Of a stretch of 64,000 bases of DNA, positions 35,275 to 42,706 are shown in pieces. The DNA comes from JADJOM01 sp963817435 (GTDB lineage: Bacteria; Gemmatimonadota; Gemmatimonadetes; Gemmatimonadales; GWC2-71-9): assembly GCA_963817435.1 (NCBI GenBank), contig CAWFNY010000002.1, forward strand, positions 682,001 to 746,000, written 5' to 3'. A model generated the notes under the pieces. That model ran no database searches. It had not been told where the DNA came from and saw only the letters and a list, made by a program, of their open reading frames with translations. Positions within the stretch are counted from its first letter, which is position 1; each line of letters starts with the position of its first letter. The position numbers and the translations under genes were made by a program.

Positions 35275-35340
35275 GCCTAACGTCAGCGCATAAGCTGCGA
35301 AGCGCGGCTCACGTGCACCAGTAGCACCACGAGGGCCTCG
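35275..35340 (-). repeat. attC-like site, right half
   Basis: On the minus strand GTGAGCCGCGCTTCGCAGCTTATGCGC is almost the same as the right arm of the site at 34643. It ends in a consensus GTTAGGC (35275-35281). I cannot find a matching left arm upstream; that side is occupied by a short ORF. The site is therefore a half-site or strongly diverged. Confidence 0.65.
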
Positions 35341-35381
35341 GCCCCCTGCGGATCGACCACCGGGCGTTTCTTCCGTGCCAT
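35283..35381 (-). CDS. 32-residue ORF ending inside an attC-like arm (candidate)
   Basis: A short ORF with a strong ribosome site (AAGGAGGGAGGAGGGG) just before its ATG at 35381. The product starts MARKKRPVVDPQGAEALVVL and its last ~12 residues (HVSRASQLMR end) are encoded by the right arm of the attC-like site. The ribosome site suggests real translation, possibly of a leader peptide. The rest of 35382-35553 shows no gene. Confidence 0.4.
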   Translation of the reverse strand: MARKKRPVVDPQGAEALVVLLVHVSRASQLMR

Positions 35382-35553
35382 ATCCCCTCCTCCCTCCTTA
35401 GGATATGGCCCATACACAAACTTTCAAACAGTCCCGAGGCCCGGTCGTTCTCCGCGCCCTCCGCGTGAAAGCAGCCGTCGTCAGGGGTTCCCGCGGAGAC
35501 GCGGAGAACGGCGGGACGTCGATAGGAGTGCGGCGAAATTCCCGATCGTCGCT

Positions 35554-36024
35554 TCAGCGACGCGCCCGCACTAGCGGCCACGGCAAGATCGCCAGGATCA
35601 GCACCGCCCCCCACACGATCCCGGTCGCAAGCCTCTCCGGCACCATCGCCTGGATGCGAGGATACGACGCCCAGAGCAGATAGGCCAGGACCAGCACCGG
35701 CACCAGCGCGGGCACCACAATGGGCCAGCCGCCGGCCCCCGCACGCACCCGGAGCAGATTGATGGCGGCGACCGCCGCCGCGCCCGACGCAGGAATGAGG
35801 ACCAGCGCGGCGAGCGCCCCCGCGCGGGGAATCACCCCCCGCGAAGCGACCGCGAGCATCAGCACCGCGAGCAGCACCCACAGCACGCCGGCCAGGAGCA
35901 CGCCAAACGAATAGGAGAGCCCGTTCCCCGCGGCATCGCTGTTGTTGAGCGTGGCCGAGAGGGAGACCACGCCGATCCACACCACGACGGCGAGGCCGAA
36001 CAGAATGAGGCTCACGATGGACAT
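35554..36024 (-). CDS. integral membrane protein, unknown
   Basis: A 156-residue protein with about five transmembrane segments covering most of its length (IVSLILFGLAVVVWIGVVSL, FGVLLAGVLWVLLAVLMLAV, AGALAALVLIPASGAAAVAA, ALVPVLVLAYLLWA and IVWGAVLILAILPWPLV). The ATG at 36024 (MSIVSLILFG) is preferred; an ATG at 36054 would overlap the CbrC-like gene. It follows that gene by 13 bases, so they probably share a transcript. No family is recognised. Confidence 0.7.
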   Translation of the reverse strand: MSIVSLILFGLAVVVWIGVVSLSATLNNSDAAGNGLSYSFGVLLAGVLWVLLAVLMLAVASRGVIPRAGALAALVLIPASGAAAVAAINLLRVRAGAGGWPIVVPALVPVLVLAYLLWASYPRIQAMVPERLATGIVWGAVLILAILPWPLVRARR

Positions 36025-36037
36025 GCCCGGCCGGCTC

Positions 36038-36577
36038 TCAGACCTCGTCGACATGCACGTGATGTCCACCGCAGTGGAGGCAGCGGAAGAGATAGGCGGT
36101 CGGGCCGTCGTCGCGGTTCAGCGATTCGAGTACCCGGGTCGCGGCGCCGCCGGAGACTTCCATCTCGTAGATGATGTGGTTGAGGACGCTCCCCTCGAAC
36201 TCGCGGAAGTCCCCCGAAAGCTCCGCACGCCCCACCGGCGCGAGAATGGCGGTGGCGTCGCCGCAGCAGACCGGCCACTGCTCCGCCTGGAAGGAGCTGT
36301 AGCCGGGCGTCCGGAAGCAGATCTCCTCCATGACCGACTCCGGCAGCTCTGCATCGAACGCCTCGACATCCACGAACGACGCATCGAATCTGACGTTGGC
36401 CGAGCCGTCGTTGATGCACCAGGGACAGATGGCGTTGTCGAGATCCTCCTCGGCGTAGACCGGGCCGGTGTAGACATAGCCGCGGGCCTGGCCGCAGCAG
36501 CGGCAGGGCGCCGTCGACGGCTCGATGCTCCCGCTCCGGATCGGATCCGGGTGATAGCGAAAGACCGGCAGCGTCAT
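36038..36577 (-). CDS. CbrC (UPF0167) family protein
   Basis: A 179-residue protein of the CbrC/UPF0167 family. It has three Cys pairs that look like zinc ligands: CRCCGQARGYVYTGPVYAEED, NAICPWCINDGSA, and FRCLHCGGHHVHVD at the C-terminus. The GYSSFQAEQWPVCCGD segment is also typical. E. coli CbrC is regulated by CreBC and linked to colicin E2 tolerance, but no biochemical role is established. The long open frame further upstream is unrelated. It lies just before a small membrane protein in the same orientation. Confidence 0.9.
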   Translation of the reverse strand: MTLPVFRYHPDPIRSGSIEPSTAPCRCCGQARGYVYTGPVYAEEDLDNAICPWCINDGSANVRFDASFVDVEAFDAELPESVMEEICFRTPGYSSFQAEQWPVCCGDATAILAPVGRAELSGDFREFEGSVLNHIIYEMEVSGGAATRVLESLNRDDGPTAYLFRCLHCGGHHVHVDEV

Positions 36578-36639
36578 CGTCTGATCCTGAAGGGGAGAGG
36601 GGAAATGTTCATGCGGATTGAAGCACGCGCCAGAGCGCG

Positions 36640-37518
36640 CTAGTCGCCGCGATCGAGCGCCTCCGCACCGAGGCGGCACTGGCCGAGCACCTGGTTGATG
36701 AGGGCGAGTCGCTCGGTGGCGCGATCGAACACCGTCGCCGCCGCGAGCGGCGGCTCCCCCGGCGCAATCGACGCCACCTGAAAGCCGCCCCCCTCCGGCA
36801 CCAGCACGCGGGTGGTATCGAGGGGCGCATGCCGGAAGGCCCACCCCTGGTCCACCGGACCATCGGGGGCCGAGCGGCGGAAGAGGAGCCAGTCGCGCAC
36901 GAACATCGGCCGGACGGTGTCGAACTCTTCCATGACCACACCATCCACCCGGCCGTCGAAATCGTCGTCGGCGTAGTGGCGGAAGACCATCTGCCCCAGT
37001 TCGATCATCTTGAAGAGGAGGGCCCCGGAGACGCGGAGGCGCCCCTCCGCTCCCGCGGTCGGCATCGGGAAGTCGGCGGGGACCGAATCGGGGAGCACCG
37101 GATGGGCGTTCTGCAGGTAGACGAGATAGTCCACCCGTCCGTCGCCGTTCCGGTCGTACAGATAGCCCCAGTCGTAGGTCCCCGAACGCCGCGGCAGCGC
37201 GGTGGGGAGCGGATCGTAGCGGACGTGCAGCGAGAGCGCCTCCTTCGGGTCGCCGAGCTTCTTCCGGCTGAAGGCGGCGAGCAGGAGCCTCGGCGTCCCG
37301 GCGCTGAGCAGCGAGAGCCGAAGCCCGCGATAGGCCGCGGGCACGGCATCGCCGGTGAGTTCCTTCTCGCAGACCAGCTTCAGCGCGGATTCGTCGGGGG
37401 GTGCGGCGGCGCGGTCGCGGGCGACCGGATAGAAGTCGAGTAGAGTTCGCTGCGCGGAGACCGCCGGGGGACAGAGGACAAGCAACCCCAGGGCAACCAG
37501 CATGGCGGGATGGCGCAT
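36640..37518 (-). CDS. exported protein with EF-hand-like calcium loops
   Basis: A 292-residue exported protein with a signal peptide (AMLVALGLLVLCPPAVSAQ). Two loops fit the DxNxDGxxD calcium-binding pattern: YDRNGDGRVDYLVYLQN and DDDFDGRVDGVVMEE. Such loops often occur in FG-GAP or thrombospondin-3-like surface proteins. The remainder has no recognised domain. It is 62 bases upstream of the CbrC-like gene on the same strand. The function is unknown; extracellular or periplasmic calcium binding is inferred from the motifs only. Confidence 0.72.
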   Translation of the reverse strand: MRHPAMLVALGLLVLCPPAVSAQRTLLDFYPVARDRAAAPPDESALKLVCEKELTGDAVPAAYRGLRLSLLSAGTPRLLLAAFSRKKLGDPKEALSLHVRYDPLPTALPRRSGTYDWGYLYDRNGDGRVDYLVYLQNAHPVLPDSVPADFPMPTAGAEGRLRVSGALLFKMIELGQMVFRHYADDDFDGRVDGVVMEEFDTVRPMFVRDWLLFRRSAPDGPVDQGWAFRHAPLDTTRVLVPEGGGFQVASIAPGEPPLAAATVFDRATERLALINQVLGQCRLGAEALDRGD

Positions 37519-37690
37519 GGCTCCTCACGGGAGGCGGGACCTGCCACAGAGTAGCGGCCAGTACCTGAGGGGGACGTGAATCCCCGAGGAAGCGCCGGCG
37601 CCCCCTCCACCTCCCGATCGCGCCGCGCTCGAGCAGATTCCACTCGCCGCCCGCGCCGCCCCGCTCACCCCGCCAAGCCCGGAGTCCCCG

Positions 37691-38113
37691 ATGCCCAGCC
37701 ACACCCACTACCTCTGGTTCCACACCAAGGCCCGCCAGGAGATCATCGACATCACCGACGAGGTGCTGGCACAGGTACGCACCAGCGGCATCCGCGAAGG
37801 CTTCGTGCTGGTCTCCGCGATGCACATCAGCGCCTCGGTCTTCGTGAACGATCACGAGTCGGGACTCTGGCACGACATCCTGCACTGGCTGGAGGAGACG
37901 ATCGCGCCCTGGGATCCGGGCCGCTATCAGCACAACGAGACGGGGGAGGACAACGCCGCGGCGCATCTCAGGTGCCTGACGGTCGGCCACGAGGTGATCG
38001 TACCGGTCACCGACGGCGCCCTGGACCTGGGACCCTGGCAGCGGGTGTTCTACGGCGAGTGGGACGGCCAGCGGAGGAAGCGGGTGATCATCAAGGTGCT
38101 CGGCGAACGGTAG
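37691..38113 (+). CDS. YjbQ family protein (UPF0047, secondary thiamine-phosphate synthase-like)
   Basis: A 140-residue YjbQ-fold protein. The hallmark segments are HTKARQEIIDITDEV, GFVLVSAMHISASVFVNDHESGL, RYQHNETGEDNAAAHLRCLTVGHEVIVPVTDGALDLGPWQ and the terminal VIIKVLGE. Conserved His and Glu residues in the last motif form a metal site. E. coli YjbQ has weak thiamine-phosphate synthase activity; the true role is unclear. Its last 64 bases overlap the 3' end of the converging acyltransferase gene. A basic Arg/Pro-rich stretch upstream (37576-37690) is not a credible gene. Confidence 0.93.
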   Translation: MPSHTHYLWFHTKARQEIIDITDEVLAQVRTSGIREGFVLVSAMHISASVFVNDHESGLWHDILHWLEETIAPWDPGRYQHNETGEDNAAAHLRCLTVGHEVIVPVTDGALDLGPWQRVFYGEWDGQRRKRVIIKVLGER

Positions 38114-39195
38114 AGGATCGGCGCCTCGACCCAGCGCCAGCTCGCGACCGCGATCGCCGTCGTAAGCACGCCCGCCACCAGCGCCAGCAGCAGGAACCCC
38201 GGCAGCTCCGAGCCGAGCAGGGCCGGGAGGGCGTGGGCGGTGAGACCGAATGTCGTCAGGCAGATGATCACCGGCTGATGCCAGAGATAGATCGCATAGC
38301 TGTACCGCGCGGCCGCGACGAGCGGCCGGGCCTCGAGGAAGCGGCCCACCCGGCTGCGTTGCCCGGAAGCGGCGGCATTCACCATCACGACACCCGCGAG
38401 GACGACCGCCGCGTTCATGCCGATGGCCAGCACGAACGGATCACCGTACTCGAACCGCCCCCGCACGGCGATCAGCGTCACCAGGGCCGCGGCGGCGGCC
38501 CAGCCCCACCCTCGCGCGGCGCGGGCCGCGCCGGCCAGCCCCTCAGCCCCGTACGCGGCGACCGCGAGCAGCGCACCGACGGCGAGCCCGTCCATGCGCG
38601 CCGGCAGCAGCACATAGCCGGCAACCGGATTCCCCGCCTGCGCGAACAGCACTCGAGACAGGCTCGATCCGAGAATGCCCGCGATGCAGATCCATTTGAG
38701 GCCGCTGGGCTTCACCGCAATCGCGAGCAGGGGCCACAGCAGGTAGAACTGCTCCTCGACCGCGAGCGACCAGTAGTGCTGCATCGTAGGTGCGAGTGCG
38801 GCCCAGCCCTCCCGCGCTACCAGCACGTTGGTGAGCCAGCTCGCGGTCCATCCCAGCCGGGCCGACCCCAGCCGGCCCAGCAACGCGAGGACGATCGCCT
38901 GCACCCCCAGCGCGACGAAATAGGCGGGCACGATGCGCTGGAGCCGGCGGAGATAGAAGTGCCCCAGGGCTCCGGGAGTGTCCCGAGTCTCGAGCAGGAT
39001 GCCGGTGATGAGGAAGCCGGACAGGACGAAGAAGAGATCCACGCCGAGCCAGCCATGGAGTGCGATGGCGAGCACCGCGCGGTCGAGCGGCGTCCGTCCC
39101 TGGAGGCCGCTGAAGAACGCCGCGTGATAGAGAAATACCGCGAGCACCGCCAGTCCGCGGAGTCCATCGAGTGCCGGGAGTCGCTGTGCCCGCAT
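38050..39195 (-). CDS. acyltransferase family 3 (OafA/YrhL-like) membrane protein
   Basis: A 381-residue polytopic membrane acyltransferase that adds acetyl or other acyl groups to surface carbohydrates. It opens with the family signature RLPALDGLRGLAVLAVFLYHAAFF, containing the catalytic His. It continues with the VDLFFVLSGFLITGIL motif, the RRLQRIVPAYF motif and the SLAVEEQFYLLWPLL motif. About ten hydrophobic segments follow. No C-terminal SGNH domain is present. The 3' end overlaps yjbQ on the other strand. The acceptor is unknown. Confidence 0.93.
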   Translation of the reverse strand: MRAQRLPALDGLRGLAVLAVFLYHAAFFSGLQGRTPLDRAVLAIALHGWLGVDLFFVLSGFLITGILLETRDTPGALGHFYLRRLQRIVPAYFVALGVQAIVLALLGRLGSARLGWTASWLTNVLVAREGWAALAPTMQHYWSLAVEEQFYLLWPLLAIAVKPSGLKWICIAGILGSSLSRVLFAQAGNPVAGYVLLPARMDGLAVGALLAVAAYGAEGLAGAARAARGWGWAAAAALVTLIAVRGRFEYGDPFVLAIGMNAAVVLAGVVMVNAAASGQRSRVGRFLEARPLVAAARYSYAIYLWHQPVIICLTTFGLTAHALPALLGSELPGFLLLALVAGVLTTAIAVASWRWVEAPILYRSPSTLMITRFLRWPSHSP

Positions 39196-39249
39196 GGTGG
39201 CAATATATGCCCGTCAGCCCCTGCCCCCTCCCGCGTTGCGGGAGAGGGA

Positions 39250-41232
39250 TCAGGGCGAGGGCGTGAGTGTGACTCGCGGCAGCGTGGAGACGCCGTCCGA
39301 GAGATCGACCGTGACGCCGGCCGCGCCGGCCGGCACCCGCGCCGCGCCGCCCCTCGCGAACGAGAGGATGTGACCGGTGCGGGCGTCCCGAACCACCGCC
39401 ATCGGGTAGGCGGGATCCCAGCGCAGATCCATCTCCTGCCCGATCCGCACCCCGCGCACCGCGGGCGCCGGCGCGCTGCCCGCCCTGAGCCCCGCCGCCG
39501 GCACCCGCACGGCGGTGAGCCCGTTGCCCGTCAGGCGGATCGAGGCCAGCCGCGCCTGCTCTGCGCGGGCCAGCGGCACGACGTAGGCGAAGTGACGCTC
39601 ATCGCCTGACGGAAGATCCGGCACCAGGTCGCCTTCGAAGGACAGGCTGAACACCCGCCCGCCCGCGGCGTCGAATCCCTCCACCCGATGCGGGCCCGCC
39701 ACGGCTGGAAGCCGGGCCGGGGCATCCACCACCACCGCCGGTTCGAGAATCACGTTGCCGTTGATGATCCGGCCCCACACCAGCAGGCCCCGCCCCGCGC
39801 CCGGAGCGGCCGGCTGAATGCTCGGCCCCGTGCCCCGCGCGGCGAGCACCGCCAGGTAGTTGTAGTCGCTGACCCAGTCGGGATTGCAGTAGCTCATGAG
39901 GTCCTTGTAGGTCCCCGGCGCCTTGAGCGAGAGCGCCGGCAGATCGAGGCCCCACGTGCCGATGTCGGCGTTTATGTACGGATACTGCGGATCCGGTCCG
40001 CTCGGATTGCCGCACGGGGCGTGACTGCGCCCGAAGTTGTGCCCGAGTTCGTGCGCGATGACGCCCGGCGCGCTCGAGGCCTTGTCCCACGCGATCGCCA
40101 CAGGGTAGCCGACGTAGCCCAGCCCCGCGATACCCCCGCCATAGGTCACCTGCAGGATGCCGACGTAATCGCTGGCACTGGCATCGGCACTCTTGAGCGC
40201 GCTGATCTCGCTCAGCGTCTGCGACCAGGCGCCGTTGCCATCATTGGCCTGATAGGCCGGCGCGCTGGTCGTGTAGGTCGCGTGCACACCGATGCTGGTC
40301 GCGTTGAGCGGCCACATGCTCCTGGTGACCGCGGCGAAGGCATCCTTGTTGGCGGCGCTCACCTGACCCGTCAGGTTGCTCACCGACTGCCGGATCGGGA
40401 CGAAGGTCAGGTCGAACAGCGGCACGGTCTGGACGGTAACCGGCTGCCGCGCCGTCCCGCCGGGCCAGCGATTGTCGGCCTCGTTGGTCTCGGGCACCGC
40501 GTCACCGGGGTCCACTTCGACCTGATAGGAGAGTCCGCTCATCACCCGCGCGCCGGGCAGCAGCACGTTCCACGAGTTCGCCAGCGTCGCGGTGTCGGCC
40601 ACCTGCGGCACCGACGCCGACGGCGCCGTCACGTCGACCGAGTCCACCTGGGTCGCGCCCTGAAAGAGGCGGACGCGCACCACCGGGTGCGCGGAGTTGG
40701 CGCCATTCGCCGTGGCGAACACCCGGAGCAGCGCATCCCGGCCGGCCACCATCGGCACCGAACCATCGGCGCGCTGGGTGCTCTGGATGAGCTGCACGCC
40801 GGCCACGCTGAGGTTGAGCGTCGTGGTCGGGCCGCCGGTGTAGGTCGCGGTCACCGAGACGGTATCGGAGCCGGTGATGAGGACGCTGTCCGCCGACAGC
40901 GACGCGGTCCAGGTCTGGCTCTGCGCGCTGATGTAGCCGGCGCTGAGCTGATAGGTGCCGCCGGCCAGCCCCGAGAGCTGGGTGGTCGTCGTGACCTGAT
41001 GACTGTAGCCGCCGGGGCCGGTGACCGTGATGCGGCCGCCGGTGCCGGCCGGAAGTCCAAGCACGGCGACGGCCAGGCTGCCGCCTGGACCGGTGCCCAA
41101 TGCCGACTTCTGCGAGCCGCCGCATGCCGCCAGCACCACTGTCAAGACAAGGAGTGCGGTGCGGCCCTGGACGTGCCGCGGCCCCGTCGCCGCTGGCTGG
41201 AAGCCGGTCTGTCGTTCGTCAGTGCGGTGCAT
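39250..41232 (-). CDS. exported metzincin-type zinc metalloprotease, probable lipoprotein
   Basis: A 660-residue exported protein. The lipobox-like LTVVLAAC near residue 36 suggests a lipoprotein. Residues ~130-260 resemble a CARDB/adhesion beta domain. The catalytic motif HELGHNFGRSH (the HExxHxxGxxH metzincin zinc site) is followed by a likely Met-turn in YKDLMSYCNPDW. The C-terminal 200 residues are beta-rich and end in TLPRVTLTPSP. It is probably a secreted or surface peptidase of the M12/M66-like metzincins. The exact family is uncertain, and no activation partner is nearby. Confidence 0.85.
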   Translation of the reverse strand: MHRTDERQTGFQPAATGPRHVQGRTALLVLTVVLAACGGSQKSALGTGPGGSLAVAVLGLPAGTGGRITVTGPGGYSHQVTTTTQLSGLAGGTYQLSAGYISAQSQTWTASLSADSVLITGSDTVSVTATYTGGPTTTLNLSVAGVQLIQSTQRADGSVPMVAGRDALLRVFATANGANSAHPVVRVRLFQGATQVDSVDVTAPSASVPQVADTATLANSWNVLLPGARVMSGLSYQVEVDPGDAVPETNEADNRWPGGTARQPVTVQTVPLFDLTFVPIRQSVSNLTGQVSAANKDAFAAVTRSMWPLNATSIGVHATYTTSAPAYQANDGNGAWSQTLSEISALKSADASASDYVGILQVTYGGGIAGLGYVGYPVAIAWDKASSAPGVIAHELGHNFGRSHAPCGNPSGPDPQYPYINADIGTWGLDLPALSLKAPGTYKDLMSYCNPDWVSDYNYLAVLAARGTGPSIQPAAPGAGRGLLVWGRIINGNVILEPAVVVDAPARLPAVAGPHRVEGFDAAGGRVFSLSFEGDLVPDLPSGDERHFAYVVPLARAEQARLASIRLTGNGLTAVRVPAAGLRAGSAPAPAVRGVRIGQEMDLRWDPAYPMAVVRDARTGHILSFARGGAARVPAGAAGVTVDLSDGVSTLPRVTLTPSP

Positions 41233-41422
41233 GGGCTCCGTTCCCCCGTCATTGCGCGTGGCATCGTGCGCCCGCGAGTCGCGCGCGTCGGTCGCTTGAG
41301 GGGTGTAGCGGTGGGAAGATCCGGGCCAGACCGGAGGGGAACCGGACCGGCGGCTGCCGCAGAATGTGATCGGGAGGACGGCCCCGGGCGGTGCCGTGGA
41401 TCACCAGCGTAACATGTTGCTT

Positions 41423-42688
41423 CTAAATGGGTTGCTGAGAACCTCCCTGGCCATTGCTGCGCCGGCTCGCCGGCTCGACCGAGCGGGCCTCAGCCGGCGG
41501 ACCGATCACCCGGTTCCGGCCGGCGTTCTTGGCCTCGAACAGCCGTGCATCCGCCCGGTCCAGCAGGTCTTCTGCCTGAGTCCCGTCGAAGCCGTACGAG
41601 GCGAGCCCGATGCTGATGGTGACGCTGACCACCTCGGGCCGTCGCGGAATCGGGATGGGGAGCGACTCCACGGCGCGGCGGATCTCCTCCACCCGCTCCG
41701 TCGCGGCGACGGAATCCATGCCCGGGAACAGCGCCACGAATTCCTCGCCCCCGTAGCGCACGACCAGGTCGCTCTGGCGCGTCGCGGCCAGGATCGCCCG
41801 GGCCACCAGCCGGAGCGCCACGTCACCGGCGGCGTGCCCCCAGCGATCGTTGAACTGCTTGAAGTGGTCGATGTCGATCATCGCGAGCGCGACCGGCTCG
41901 CTGTAGCGCCGCGCCCGGGAGAGTTCGGCCAGCACCCGCTCATCGAAGTAGCTGCGATTGGGGAGCCCGGTCAGGCGGTCGCTGCGGGACTGGCGCCGAA
42001 GCCGCTGGCTCCGGATCACGATCGCCGCGGAGAGCAGTGTCATGACCGTCAGCAGCACCAGGCGGGAGAGCTGGGTCGCCCATTCGAAGGTCCCGTAGCC
42101 GTGCCGGTCGAGCGACCGGTCCGCCAGGTCGAACGTCATCGAGGCGACCAGCACGAGCATGAAATACTGCACCACCGCGGTGACACCGGCCGCGAGGGTG
42201 ATCCGCACGTCGTACCGGAGCGCTGTCGCCCCGATCGCGATGAAGTACACCTCGAACAGGAGCCGGCTGTTGACCGTGGTGAGCGGTGCCAGGAGCAGGA
42301 GGAACGACGCGAGGCCGGCGCTCACCAGCGTGACGTCGAGCAGACTCGTCGCGAGACCGAGCCACGGCCGGTAGAACCCGCGCTTGAGGAGCGGCTGTGC
42401 GATCACCGACGTGGCGAGCGCCACCAGGCAGGTGATCAGGCCGACCAGCCCGGCGTTGTTGTCAGGCTCGAGTCCCATGTTGAGAATCGGGATGGGCAGC
42501 AGCAGCAGGATGATGACCGCGCGCGCCCGCGCGACGATCAGCTCCCCCTCCGCCCCCGCGTCCACCTGCAGCGGGTCCGGTGCCTCGAGCAGGCGACGCC
42601 AGGCTGCGCGCTCCGGCACCGCGGCGAGCGCCTCGGCGTTGTTGATCGCGCGGGAAGTCCGCCGGTGGAAGCGGTAGCTCTCACTCAT
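41423..42688 (-). CDS. membrane diguanylate cyclase (GGDEF)
   Basis: A 421-residue c-di-GMP synthase. Six hydrophobic segments between residues ~55 and 245 form a membrane sensor domain, in a MASE-like arrangement that I cannot classify further. The C-terminal GGDEF domain has DRLTGLPNRSYFDE, IDIDHFKQFNDRWGHAAGD and an active GGEEF preceded by an intact inhibitory RQSD (RxxD) site. It should therefore be product-inhibited. A Ser/Gln-rich tail closes the protein. It lies 18 bases downstream of the ETF-QO gene on the same strand. Confidence 0.93.
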   Translation of the reverse strand: MSESYRFHRRTSRAINNAEALAAVPERAAWRRLLEAPDPLQVDAGAEGELIVARARAVIILLLLPIPILNMGLEPDNNAGLVGLITCLVALATSVIAQPLLKRGFYRPWLGLATSLLDVTLVSAGLASFLLLLAPLTTVNSRLLFEVYFIAIGATALRYDVRITLAAGVTAVVQYFMLVLVASMTFDLADRSLDRHGYGTFEWATQLSRLVLLTVMTLLSAAIVIRSQRLRRQSRSDRLTGLPNRSYFDERVLAELSRARRYSEPVALAMIDIDHFKQFNDRWGHAAGDVALRLVARAILAATRQSDLVVRYGGEEFVALFPGMDSVAATERVEEIRRAVESLPIPIPRRPEVVSVTISIGLASYGFDGTQAEDLLDRADARLFEAKNAGRNRVIGPPAEARSVEPASRRSNGQGGSQQPI

Positions 42689-42706
42689 CCGCGGCGGACC
42701 AGCACG

